In this document: positions 53,701 through 59,586 of the stretch, in pieces
How the letters are laid out: every line of letters begins with the position of its first letter
Numbering within the stretch: position 1 is the first letter of the stretch
Assembly: GCA_000934455.1 (NCBI GenBank)
Contig: KN884762.1
Span: 36,656-96,413, forward strand
Source of the DNA: Apostichopus parvimensis
Taxonomy: Eukaryota; Echinodermata; Holothuroidea; Aspidochirotida; Stichopodidae
DNA: 59,758 nt
Direction: 5' to 3'
Translations under genes and position numbers: made by a program
Notes under the pieces: generated by a model
What the model was told of the DNA's origin: nothing
The model's database searches: none
The model's input: only the letters and a program-made list of their open reading frames with translations

Positions 53701-56700
53701 GGTTTTAGGTATGATCAAGAGGAACTTCAGTTTTCTGAAAGAGGACATCGTAGTTAGGCTTTATAAGCAGTTGGATGATTAGTTCCTTAAAGTATGTTCC
53801 TTATTATAGGCGGTTACAACTGTTGAATCTCACCACACTGGAGCTTAGGAGGTTACGTGGGGACTTGATCCAGGTGTTCAAGATTGTGTATGGTTTCGAC
53901 AATTTATCCTTTACCGACTTTTTCATGTTTGCTAACAGTAGTTGTACCAGAGGTCATTGTCTTAAACTCCAAAAGTCACATAGTAGGATTAATATTTGGC
54001 ATAACTTTTTTTCTAATAGGGTTGTGAATGAGTGGAATGGTTTGTCTGAGAAAGTTGTACTTGCAAGTAGTGTCAATGGGTTTAAGAATGCTTTGGACAA
54101 GCACTTTAAGCATTGTAATCGGGTCTGAGTGTTTGTGTCTTCAGTTTTTTTTCTCTCTCTATAGGGTCCTTGATGGGGACTTAAGTGTCCCTCCTGATCC
54201 TTTTTTCTACTAAACTAAACTAAGTTACCAACTCAATGTTTTGAATCTATTTTTAGCAACGGCTCATAATTTAACCTGCATCTCTGATTGGTTGAATTCA
54301 AACTAGTGGGTTGGGGGAACTGTATGCGATTATTATTAAATTTGTAATTAGTCGGGGGACACTTTTCTCATTGTCTGCAAAATGTCCTTAATTACTCGCC
54401 AATTAACGCTTTTGGCAGGGAAAAAATATGTTAGTTTGCTGTTTTGTGATTGATATATTTTGCCTCATTTTGAAAATGTTTTCAAGAAGAATAGAAGAAA
54501 AATTGGAAATCTGTCCCAAAAATAAGATATGCTGTATGTGCCTGATGAGCATTGTTACCCAGAAATACCAGTTGCAATACTTGTCTGATGTCTGTCTCAT
54601 AGATTGATATTTTAGTTTACTCTTCCCATTAAGGTGAATTTGGAGACGTTTGCAGTGGAATCATATGGATGCCAGATAAAACCACCAGAAATGTGGCTGT
54701 CAAGACCCTTAAAACCGGAGCTACTGATAAAGACCGGGCAGACTTTTTGGCAGAAGCATCGATCATGGGCCAGTTTGATGACCCGAATGTAATCAGACTA
54801 CTGGGTGTTGTCACCAAAACAAGACCAGCAATGATTGTGACAGAATTTATGGAGAATGGCTCTCTGGATAAATTTTTAAGGGTGAGTAGATTGTAGGTGT
54901 GCAATTTTTACTTCAAAAATGGTGATAATGAATTTTGATTCCCTCTGTATGAATCAGATAAGACTCCCTTTTGCAATAAATGGGACCTTGAAAGATGTGA
55001 AACGCTGAGAGACTGATTGACTATGCCAATCAAGGGTTTAGATTGAATACACAAGTCTAATTTAGGCATTAAAATGTAATTGTTGATCTTTACTTAGGAG
55101 AACGATGGTAGATTTACCATTACCCAGCTGCTAGGTATGATGCGAGGCGTCGCATCAGGAATGCGCTATCTCTCTGAAATGAACTACGTCCATCGTGATC
55201 TCGCTGCCAGGAACATCCTTGTTAACGAACATCTTGTCTGTAAAGTGGCTGACTTTGGGCTTTCAAGGAGGAAAGAGGTTGATGGAGCCTATGAGACTAA
55301 GGTAAGATCATCTTCTCTTGCTATGTTCAAATCAACTCCCCTGCTGTTCTGCTCATAATATGAAGTTACTGGAATTGTTAAACAATTGATTTAGGCCTGC
55401 ACTGCATTCAGTCTTAAAGGAACATAATAGACATTGCTCTATAGAACACACTATGTAAGAAATTCTGTGTCTCATTAAGATATCCCTGTGTTGAGTAATT
55501 TATATGTAGTGTTCTGACCAGGTGTATATGGATAAGATGGAAATGTATTAAATGGAAGCAACTTATGTTTTTATTCAATAACACCAATGTTAACGTAATG
55601 ATTGTTTTTTTTCTGTTAGGGTGGCAAAATTCCCATCAGATGGACAGCTCCTGAAGCCATTGCCTATAAGAAATTCACCTCTGCAAGTGATGTATGGAGT
55701 CTTGGTATTGTCATGTGGGAAATAATGTCTTATGGAGAGAGACCATACTGGAACTGGCCCAACCAAGATGTAATTAGTCAGGCGACTTATCAATATTCAA
55801 ATATACATGAAGTCCCATCTGGGAATAATTTAATGTTCAAATTTGTGTAGCAGTTTTGAAGGCTCAATATATAAAGTACTTAGGTTCCTGTGCAAAACAC
55901 TGCTGTACATCTGTGGACTTGTATAGCAATTTGAACACTTTGCATAGCAATTGCATAGCATTCATTTTACCATGCAATACCAGATAAATTATTCCCATTT
56001 GGCATGTTTCTTATAACTTGTGCATGTAACCCTGACAAGTCTTGACAATTCATTTACATACTTAAGATGAACCACCTACACTGTACTGAAGTCACCTTTC
56101 CCCAGTAATCTTATGATACCTGCCTTAGTCATGCAATGCCATCTCTTCATTGCAGGTTATTAAGGCTGTTGAGAAGGGCTACCGTTTACCTCCTCCTATG
56201 GACTGTCCAGAAGCTATACATCAACTCATGTTGGACTGTTGGCAACGAGAGCGGAATCACAGGCCAACTTTCTCTACCATCGTCTCAACACTAGACCGTC
56301 TGATCAGGAATCCAAATGCCTTGAGGTGCCTAGCCAAAAATGAGTATGTATCTGGTAACAGGGTAACATGCAAAGAATTAATAACTAATGTTTTTGTAAT
56401 GCTGCAAGGAAGCAATCTTTAAGCAGCATGAAAAAAAACTTTCTGAAATCCTTTCATGGAATAAATCCTTTCATGGATTAAAATATCAAGCAAAAGTACA
56501 CTAGACTAGTCCTTTATCACTTCTGCAGTAATTGCCGAATACTGATTCCTTGTCGGCAAAAGGAATCTGTGATGGTGATGGCTTCTGTGTGATGCCTTGG
56601 CTTGTTAATAGGATAACTACAGAACGAAATGGTGGGTGGAAGTCAAAGTGTGAAAACATTGTAAGCTTGATAACTCAAAAATTGTTAGGTGAATGAACTT

Positions 56701-57311
56701 CATATTTAGTATGTTTATGTGCCATAATGAGTAGAAGAAACTCATTGCTTTCTGAGGAGGTTGAACATCATTTGAGGTCAACAGAGGTCAAAGTCAGGTT
56801 GCAAGCATCAGTAGTAGGGAGGTGTAGGGTACATACATATTTTTTATGGAATACAAGCATCAGCAGTAGCTGAGAAAATATGATTTATTTAAGTGCAAGA
56901 GGCCTCAACAAAATTAAGAAATGTAATTGTTACTCGCCAAAATTCTCTTTTGGCTAGGTATATATGCTACTCACTGATACTATATATGCCCTCACAAAAT
57001 GAGAGGACTGCACTTGTTGCATATTGCAAACAACAGCTTCTTTTCTGATCATCAGAACATTACCCATGAACGGCTTGACTGACATCACTGAAGTGCATTC
57101 AGTTGACGAATGGTTGGAGAGCTTGAAGATGAACAGATATAAAGATTCTTTTACGGAAGCTGGATATGTCAGACTGGAAGATATAGCAATGCTGTCACAG
57201 AGTGACCTTCCACGCCTTGGGGTCACTTTAGTTGGTCATCAAAAGAAAATTATGAAAGGAATCCACTCCATTAGAGCACAACTGGAGCAAGCAGCAGAAA
57301 CCTTGGTCTGA
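20565..57311 (+). CDS. Eph: Eph receptor tyrosine kinase, 5'-partial, 14 exons
   Basis: Joined coding segments: 20565-20723, 35073-35381, 38370-38608, 42462-42528, 42862-42973, 44116-44181, 44829-44879, 50372-50436, 52213-52350, 54634-54881, 55098-55301, 55620-55769, 56156-56343, 57056-57311. Every junction keeps frame and the total is 750 residues plus TGA. Order: cysteine-rich (1-53), FN3-1 (54-156), FN3-2 (157-259), transmembrane helix (about 267-294), juxtamembrane (295-395), kinase (about 396-660), SAM (about 680-745), C-terminal ETLV. Family knowledge: Eph receptors sit in the plasma membrane, bind membrane-anchored ephrins on neighbouring cells and signal repulsion or adhesion through cytoplasmic tyrosine phosphorylation. 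Kinase motifs are intact (G401-G406 loop, K426, E443, HRD 517-519, N524, DFG 537-539), so an active enzyme is predicted. The Eph hallmark SYGERPYW and [11 protein letters not shown] blocks settle the family. Typical Eph proteins have about 980 residues; the signal peptide and ephrin-binding domain are missing here and presumably upstream. EphA or EphB class cannot be assigned. Confidence 0.96.
20847..20935. repeat. 47 bp direct duplication, G-rich
   Basis: GTGCATCTGTGGAGGGGTGT recurs at 20848 and 20895, each followed by GAGAGATGGGAG. About two copies, just downstream of the cysteine-rich exon. Confidence 0.85.
23970..24805. repeat. 42 bp minisatellite, about 20 copies
   Basis: Two subfamilies: a 5' type around GGCTAAGGAACCAGCAGACA (about 24060-24320) and a 3' type around GGCCCCTTGGCCAGCAGACA (24340-24760). 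A block of about 90 bp near 24525 is repeated near 24620, showing recent higher-order amplification. The unit is 14 codons long, so both strands stay open for up to 180 residues; the long ORFs are repeat artefacts. Confidence 0.93.
26479..26830. repeat. 144 bp tandem repeat with AGGTCA motifs
   Basis: TATCTCAAG anchors at 26479, 26623 and 26767 give a period of exactly 144. Units include a TTTCATACTTGGCATGTAGA-like part and a GGTGGAGGTCAAAGGTCATC-like part. Units are diverged from each other. The block recurs at 28170-28521 in the second copy of the duplication, and diverged units occur near 29560, 48800 and 56620. Confidence 0.8.
26710..26732 (+). promoter_or_regulatory. AGGTCA direct repeats, DR1 plus DR4
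   Basis: AGGTCA at 26710-26715 and 26717-26722 with one base between (DR1), then another AGGTCA at 26727-26732 after four bases (DR4). Such half-site spacings are known binding sites for nuclear receptor dimers (RXR, HNF4, COUP-TF for DR1; TR or LXR type for DR4). The same site is at 28401-28423 in the duplicate copy. Binding here is untested inference. Confidence 0.35.
27763..27812. other. Assembly gap, 50 N
   Basis: Exactly 50 N, a round number suggesting a fixed-size placeholder, flanked on both sides by the same 1641 bp sequence. Confidence 0.98.
27813..29453. repeat. 1641 bp direct duplication, copy 2
   Basis: Starts exactly at the end of the gap and runs to AATGAGTAACA, the same end point as copy 1. 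After it, unique sequence resumes (GTTATAAAGAAAAC). Confidence 0.95.
29540..29820. repeat. 142-144 bp AGGTCA-type repeat, two diverged units
   Basis: TATCTC/TATCTT anchors at 29560 and 29702 (period 142), with the same TTCATACTTGGCATGTG and GTGGAGGTCAAAGGTAA motifs as the 26.5 kb array. Confidence 0.7.
30004..30240 (+). mobile_element. SINE-like element with tRNA B box and three hairpins
   Basis: A Pol III B-box-like motif AGTTCGAGTC (30069-30078) follows AAGGTCCGC, as in tRNA-derived SINE heads; the A box is weak. The body then has three consecutive inverted repeats: CTGAC-TTCG-GTCAG (30160-30173), palindrome GGCTTATATAAGCC (30179-30192), and GCAAG/CTTGC (30207-30222). Ends are approximate and no target-site duplication was established. 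It could instead be a fragment of another non-autonomous element. Confidence 0.5.
34345..34425. repeat. AT-rich tandem repeat (TATGTAATATT type)
   Basis: Several imperfect copies of ATGTAATATTTCT and ATGTAATATT. Confidence 0.8.
34889..34906. repeat. (CA)n microsatellite
   Basis: About eight uninterrupted CA units. Confidence 0.9.
35073..35381 (+). CDS. Eph: Eph exon: first fibronectin type III domain
   Basis: 309 nt, acceptor TTTTTTTCTGTCAG before 35073, donor GTATGT at 35382. It starts with two bases finishing a Ser codon, giving [12 protein letters not shown] across the junction, and ends with one base of the next Val codon. It encodes residues 54-156, one FN3 domain. Recognisable Eph features are the [13 protein letters not shown] strand with a nearby second Cys (SLCP), the [12 protein letters not shown] strand, and NGVSD-like RSGISDQSG. 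The GRVEFVPRQ-type block common in vertebrate Eph is replaced by a divergent segment ([12 protein letters not shown]). The role is extracellular spacing and membrane-proximal contacts. Confidence 0.95.
35875..35890. repeat. 16 bp perfect palindrome
   Basis: ATTTCGGTACCGAAAT is its own reverse complement. It is followed by a second near-palindrome around GGTTTTGGTACTAAAACC (about 35919-35937). It shares the CGGTACCG core with the palindrome at 17139. Confidence 0.8.
35945..36300. repeat. 28 bp degenerate tandem repeat
   Basis: Unit approximately TTCATTAATCTCTCCTTGAT plus TAATCCGG, about 12 copies, best conserved at 36100-36245. Confidence 0.85.
36888..36971. repeat. 42 bp direct duplication
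   Basis: AGCARTAAAACAAAGAATC to GATGAGAGCAGA, present twice in tandem with three differences or so. Confidence 0.85.
38370..38608 (+). CDS. Eph: Eph exon: second fibronectin type III domain, most of it
   Basis: 239 nt, acceptor TTTTTTCAACAG before 38370, donor GTAAAC at 38609; ends in phase 0. It encodes residues 157-236. Eph-like FN3 hallmarks are [10 protein letters not shown], the tryptophan of [22 protein letters not shown] (compare the PNGxIxxYEIxY block of Eph proteins) and [11 protein letters not shown], the last strand before the break. The frame joins directly to [13 protein letters not shown] in the next exon, giving the canonical FN3 end. A 3.9 kb intron with a 46 bp minisatellite separates the two parts of the domain. 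Confidence 0.95.
38609..42461 (+). other. Eph intron inside FN3-2
   Basis: 3.9 kb. Its main content is the 46 bp minisatellite at 39371-40061. From 40.1 to 42.4 kb I see only AT-rich sequence without recognisable features. Confidence 0.85.
39371..40061. repeat. 46 bp minisatellite, about 15 copies
   Basis: Unit TTACATACAGGCTGCTACTG plus CAGGCTGCTCTGGCTGTTTG plus ATAACC. Variants (TGTCTGCTGC, ACGGCTGC; GGTAACC or GATAATC) recur in order, so groups of units were copied together. Confidence 0.93.
42462..42528 (+). CDS. Eph: Eph exon: end of second FN3 domain
   Basis: 67 nt mini-exon, acceptor TTAATTCGTAG before 42462, donor GTAAGC at 42529. It starts in phase 0 and ends with the first base of a Gly codon. 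It encodes residues 237-258, [16 protein letters not shown] followed by IIVITR. This completes the last FN3 strand (the xGxGxYS motif common to Eph receptors) and leads into the transmembrane exon. It is too short to be found by ORF length; identification rests on the frame match and the FN3 end motif. Confidence 0.92.
42529..42861 (+). other. Eph intron before the transmembrane exon
   Basis: 333 bp, containing one TATAGCGC-type repeat tail (about 42640-42692). Confidence 0.85.
42640..42692 (+). mobile_element. TATAGCGC-type repeat tail, plus orientation
   Basis: GGCGCTATATAAAAATTATG followed by TATTATTATAA: the same tail in the forward direction, in a short Eph intron. Confidence 0.55.
42862..42973 (+). 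CDS. Eph: Eph exon: transmembrane segment
   Basis: 112 nt, acceptor TTTGTATTCAG before 42862, donor GTTTGT at 42974. It encodes residues 259-295 plus two bases of Arg296. After the short GGAYDNP stalk there is a hydrophobic stretch at about residues 267-294, rich in A, I, V, L and F, closed by WRR, the expected cytoplasmic positive stop-transfer signal. This fixes topology: exons before it are extracellular, those after it intracellular. It ends with two bases (AG), so any following exon starting with A gives Arg, which matters for the next three mini-exons. Confidence 0.94.
42974..44115 (+). other. Eph intron after the transmembrane exon
   Basis: 1.1 kb with no recognised feature other than a G-rich stretch near 43555-43575. 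ORFs here are short and unsupported. Confidence 0.8.
44116..44181 (+). CDS. Eph: Eph juxtamembrane mini-exon 1, possible cassette
   Basis: 66 nt, acceptor TTTGTTTGACCCCAG before 44116, donor GTAAAC at 44182. It starts with one base completing Arg296 and ends with two bases (CG) of Arg318. It encodes [20 protein letters not shown] then H, basic and probably helical, just inside the membrane. The length is a multiple of three and both ends have the same phase, so skipping it keeps the frame. Vertebrate Eph juxtamembrane regions are shorter, so this is extra relative to them. The exon is supported by splice signals and phase only; no conserved motif proves it. Confidence 0.72.
44182..44828 (+). 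other. Eph intron between juxtamembrane mini-exons 1 and 2
   Basis: 647 bp, pyrimidine-rich in its last 150 bp before mini-exon 2. Nothing else recognised. Confidence 0.75.
44829..44879 (+). CDS. Eph: Eph juxtamembrane mini-exon 2, possible cassette
   Basis: 51 nt, preceded by a pyrimidine-rich tract and TGGTATGTAG, donor GTAAAT at 44880. It begins with one base completing Arg318 and ends with two bases (AG) of Arg335. It encodes [16 protein letters not shown], with adjacent tyrosines 326 and 327 that could be extra phosphorylation sites. Like mini-exon 1 its length is a multiple of three and its phases are symmetric, so the two can be included or skipped independently without changing frame. 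Evidence is splice sites, phase and a coding-like translation. Confidence 0.72.
45565..45590. repeat. (CCA)n microsatellite
   Basis: CTCCTCCACCACCACCACCA-type tract in an Eph intron; on the minus strand it opens a poly-Trp frame that is not a gene. Confidence 0.85.
46915..47480. repeat. Imperfect minisatellite (CATACAAATGGTTTCTTTGT type)
   Basis: Around 15 diverged units of about 30-50 bp. A longer block (CATGCATACAAATGATTTCT onward) appears near 47093 and again near 47250. ORFs on both strands across it are by-products. Confidence 0.8.
48800..49075. repeat. Diverged AGGTCA-type 144 bp repeat units
   Basis: About two units: AGAGGTCAATGTTCATTTAT, AACCTTGTTAACACTATATA and GAGGTCATTTGACATCAGCA segments align in order with the 26.5 kb array. 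A 110-residue frame starting at 48626 runs into this and is not a credible gene. Confidence 0.6.
49268..49313. repeat. 23 bp direct duplication
   Basis: TAGTTTGCTGAATGGCATAG followed by TTC, present twice in tandem. Confidence 0.85.
50372..50436 (+). CDS. Eph: Eph juxtamembrane mini-exon 3
   Basis: 65 nt, acceptor TTTCTACCCATAG before 50372, donor GTAAGT at 50437. It starts with one base completing Arg335 and ends with one base of Pro357. It encodes [20 protein letters not shown] then E, residues 336-356, with a tyrosine at 349. Unlike the previous two mini-exons it changes phase, so it must be included for the frame to reach the kinase exons. Its length is close to the short juxtamembrane exon of about 60-65 nt in vertebrate Eph genes, its probable counterpart. 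Confidence 0.85.
50437..52212 (+). other. Eph intron between mini-exon 3 and the YVDP exon
   Basis: 1.8 kb, with a 55 bp unit repeated four times (50625-50826). The rest shows nothing recognisable. Confidence 0.85.
50625..50826. repeat. 55 bp tandem repeat, nearly four copies
   Basis: ATTGTTGAGGTGACCCATAG starts at 50625, 50680, 50735 and 50790 (exact 55 bp period) with almost no divergence. Each full unit contains the inverted repeat ATGACATTGTCAT. Confidence 0.93.
52213..52350 (+). CDS. Eph: Eph exon: juxtamembrane tyrosines and start of kinase
   Basis: 138 nt, acceptor GATCCCTTACAG before 52213, donor GTAAGA at 52351. It encodes residues 357-402. It contains the hallmark Eph juxtamembrane block [17 protein letters not shown], with the two conserved tyrosines (369 and 375). 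In known Eph receptors these hold the kinase inactive until phosphorylated and then bind SH2 proteins. It continues with [19 protein letters not shown], the first kinase strand and the first glycines of the ATP loop, completed in the next exon. Confidence 0.96.
52351..54633 (+). other. Eph intron before the kinase N-lobe exon
   Basis: 2.3 kb, containing the 3' end of a CR1-like LINE (about 53626-54228). The remainder shows nothing recognisable. Confidence 0.85.
53626..54228 (+). mobile_element. CR1-like LINE, 5'-truncated and internally deleted 3' end
   Basis: 53628-53780 encodes [20 protein letters not shown] then [14 protein letters not shown] and RLYKQLDD, then a stop. A second open segment to 54128 gives [34 protein letters not shown] and [13 protein letters not shown]. 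Both are conserved blocks of the C-terminal end of LINE ORF2 proteins (Rex/CR1 type). The segment normally between them (around VRPHLEYCVQAWSP) is missing, so there is an internal deletion. The 3' end is followed by ACTAAACTAAACTAAG, a short tail repeat typical of CR1-like elements. Not functional. Confidence 0.85.
54634..54881 (+). CDS. Eph: Eph exon: kinase N-lobe
   Basis: 248 nt, acceptor CTTCCCATTAAG before 54634, donor GTGAGT at 54882. It encodes residues 403-485 and ends in phase 0. It finishes the glycine loop (GGGEFGDV, where Eph usually has GVG or GAG), then VAVKTLK with the ATP-anchoring lysine at 426, the helix C glutamate at 443 in [19 protein letters not shown], and the hinge [17 protein letters not shown]. 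Thr is the gatekeeper; Phe replaces the usual Tyr of TEYMENG. A CR1-like LINE 3' end lies about 400 bp upstream in the preceding intron. Confidence 0.97.
55098..55301 (+). CDS. Eph: Eph exon: catalytic and activation loops
   Basis: 204 nt, acceptor GATCTTTACTTAG before 55098, donor GTAAGA at 55302; phase 0 at both ends. It encodes residues 486-553. It contains the catalytic loop HRDLAARN (aspartate 519, asparagine 524), DFGLSR (metal-binding aspartate 537) and most of the activation loop, with a candidate activating tyrosine at 550 in GAYETK. The HRDLAARN form is that of tyrosine rather than serine/threonine kinases. All catalytic residues are present. Confidence 0.97.
55302..55619 (+). other. 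Short Eph intron in the kinase domain
   Basis: 318 bp, no feature beyond splice signals and a poly-T tract at the acceptor. Confidence 0.9.
55620..55769 (+). CDS. Eph: Eph exon: kinase C-lobe, first part
   Basis: 150 nt, acceptor TTTTTTTTCTGTTAG before 55620, donor GTAATT at 55770; phase 0 at both ends. It encodes residues 554-603: [19 protein letters not shown], the APE motif closing the activation segment, [12 protein letters not shown], and the Eph-specific [14 protein letters not shown]. Leu replaces the usual Tyr of VWSYGI. It joins in frame to [14 protein letters not shown] in the next exon. Confidence 0.97.
55770..56155 (+). other. Short Eph intron in the kinase C-lobe
   Basis: 386 bp, AT-rich, no feature beyond splice signals. 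Confidence 0.9.
56156..56343 (+). CDS. Eph: Eph exon: kinase C-lobe, end
   Basis: 188 nt, acceptor CTCTTCATTGCAG before 56156, donor GTATGT at 56344. It encodes residues 604-665 plus two bases of Glu666. It carries the Eph signature [20 protein letters not shown], the [12 protein letters not shown] segment with the structural arginine of tyrosine kinases, and [11 protein letters not shown], the usual Eph kinase end. If the donor were not used the frame would run on to a stop at 56420-56422, giving a receptor without SAM; no sequence evidence favours this. Confidence 0.96.
56344..57055 (+). other. Last Eph intron, with AGGTCA-type repeat
   Basis: 712 bp. About 56620-56820 is a diverged copy of the 144 bp AGGTCA-rich repeat, including a DR4 pair at 56775-56790. 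Confidence 0.85.
56620..56820. repeat. Diverged AGGTCA-type 144 bp repeat unit
   Basis: GTGGAAGTCAAAG, GTGAAAACATTGTAAGCTTG, ATGAGTAGAAGAAACTCATT and TGAGGTCAACAGAGGTCAAA align in order with units near 26.5 kb. It contains a DR4-spaced AGGTCA pair (56775-56790). Confidence 0.6.
57056..57311 (+). CDS. Eph: Eph last exon: SAM domain, PDZ-ligand tail, stop
   Basis: 256 nt including TGA (57309-57311), acceptor TTTTCTGATCATCAG before 57056. It encodes residues 666-750. The SAM domain spans about 680-745: [18 protein letters not shown], a core tyrosine in [25 protein letters not shown] and the last helix [20 protein letters not shown] domains support receptor clustering and bind other SAM proteins. 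The protein ends ETLV, which fits the class I PDZ ligand (S/T-x-hydrophobic at the C-terminus); many Eph receptors end in PDZ ligands. Here the whole SAM sits in one exon, while vertebrate Eph genes usually split it. Confidence 0.95.
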
Positions 57312-57682
57312 GAGCTGGCTCTCTGGAAGTGTCTACTGCCCTGGGCTTTATCTGAACCAAAAGGACTACTGGTGCTGCCACCGCTGATGTGTAAAGTGTG
57401 GCTACTTGGAGGTTATGTGAAGTGAATTGGCCATACAGCTCTCTATGATTATGATCATGTCTGCACAATGCCAACATTTGTGAAAGAAAAAGATGTTCAG
57501 CTGCTAGAGAGATCAGAAGTTGTGAGTACATCAGATGGCTTCCTGTCTAGCATGTACAGTGCCCATTGTGGTCTGGTGTTCATTGCTTCGGCAAATAGAA
57601 TTAGCAAACAACGGAATGATAAAGACAACTTTATGCGAATGGCATTTTGTATATCCAGATTTTTTTTTTTTTGCAGTACTAT

Positions 57683-57688
57683 AATAAA
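57683..57688 (+). terminator. Candidate proximal polyadenylation signal AATAAA
   Basis: Canonical AATAAA about 370 bp after the Eph stop codon, just after a poly-T tract. It would give a short 3' UTR if used. Confidence 0.4.
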
Positions 57689-58393
57689 ATACCAAGGTTT
57701 GCAGTGTAAGTATATGTTAGCAAAGGTGGTTAACATATTGGATAAATTTAAGGTTTAACATCTCATTTACATAGACAGTAAGGCCAGATTAGTATTCCTG
57801 GTTACTTAATCTTTAGTAAATATTTTAATTCAAGCAACTTTTGGGCAGGTATAATATCATTTTGAGAAGTCATATGAATTGTATTAGTTTTTTTTGAGCC
57901 AAGAGGAAATGAAGTGAGACACCTAGGAGCCTCTACATGACGCCCCGGAAATGCCATTGATTGTGTGCAAAGGTAAAAGATTGTCCTACAGGTTGGGCAT
58001 TACATTCATAAGGTTCCATACATCAAAACCTGGAAGAAGTAATGGCCATCACATTGAAGAAGATCTGTTGCAACTTTTTAAGATAAGTCTCTGACATCAT
58101 GTAATGGTAAGGCAATCATTTGTGGTGTTGATAATTAAATCAAAGGGTGCCTCTTGCCATTTTAAAATTAACTGATTAATCATTCAAGGAAAAAAGAAAA
58201 AGAAAAAAGGGAGACGTGTTTATCGACAATCATTCTTCATGTAATTTTGCAAAAGTTTCGATAGGTTTATACAAATTTATTTATTCCAATAACATTAATA
58301 TCAAAGAAATGTAACATAGACAATCACTGAGAGCAAGGCAAAAAGAATCATGTATCATTTATATATAAACAACAATTAAACGTATTGTTTGTT

Positions 58394-58399
58394 AATAAA
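58394..58399 (+). terminator. Candidate polyadenylation signal AATAAA
   Basis: Canonical AATAAA about 1.08 kb after the Eph stop codon. Two others (57683 and 59336) are equally canonical, so the site actually used is not known. Confidence 0.4.
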
Positions 58400-59586
58400 G
58401 TATTACAGGAGTGGGAAACCTCAGCTTTCTTTTAATGTGGGACAAAATCTGAACTTTTGGAAGATCTTAGTGTCACTAGAAGGTGAAAAATATCTTGGCA
58501 ATTTTTGCTAAAAGCAATACCAACTGTAGGTATAGATTTGAGTAATTTAGCAAACTCACTGAGAAATAACCTGTAAAAAAAAAGGCAGCAAGGCATACAT
58601 TTGTCAAGTAGTAGTAGCAGTGGGGAATGTGAACCATAAAAGCTGCCATTGCTTCTCTTACATCCAGTAAAGTATATGATATGCAATCATGTGGATGTCA
58701 TATTGACAACTTTCAAAAGTCTCTGACATTTCATGTACATAATTTCAACTCCAACCAAACATTTATACTTCTCTTTTCTTTTTTTCGAGTAAGGCACGTA
58801 TGGAAGCACAAATTATCTTTATTGTGTATAAACCACTGCACCTTATTTCTTTTAGTTTGTTAAATGTAGCAGCAGACCAAGGATTCGTTGTTCCTTCTTC
58901 CATTTGCACTCTAGAAATGCTGGAAGCTGTAAATTTAACAGGGAAATATTTTAATCTACCATGTATATAAAGAATTATCTGTAACTAGGAACAATGAGGT
59001 GTAAAAAGAGGAGTCAGAATCTTTTTGTGAAAGATGATAAAGTTATTTCTTTTTCAATGCTAAAAGGATGCAAAATAAAAGTTTTGAAAATGCGATATGG
59101 CATGTTGTTTCTTCATTGGTCTTGTAAAGAAGTGGTTGGAAGTAGCTTTCTTATATCAGAACATTTCATCATTTTCATAGGATCCCACTAAAACACTTTT
59201 GGAACTTAATGCATTCCTGCTTGTTTATGACAATAGAGCTGTAATGCAATGGACTTGTTCATCAACTCTTGGGTTTTACGAGAAACTCTTCCAGCTGTGT
59301 GTGTTTCTGGTGGCAGGTTTTCAATCTAGTAGAAAAATAAAGACAAACATTGGACAGTTGGAAACGACCAAAAGAACAGATTAAATTCTGAAGCAAGAAA
59401 GTCACAACCTAATGAAGACATTTCATCTCATTTACATGTTTGTGCAAATGGCCTTTCTAATTTCAGAACCACTCGTGATCTCTTCAAAATTGCTCAACAC
59501 TGTACCAAGTCTTTTAGTTCATTTAATATTTTGGCTAGTCCAATTTTTTACAGAATTGCCTGAATATTAAATAGTTGATTACCTTA

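Noticed and set aside
56344..56422. Read-through of the kinase exon to a stop at 56420, giving a SAM-less Eph isoform
   Set aside because: The GTATGT donor is good and the next exon joins perfectly in frame; no polyadenylation signal was seen nearby.
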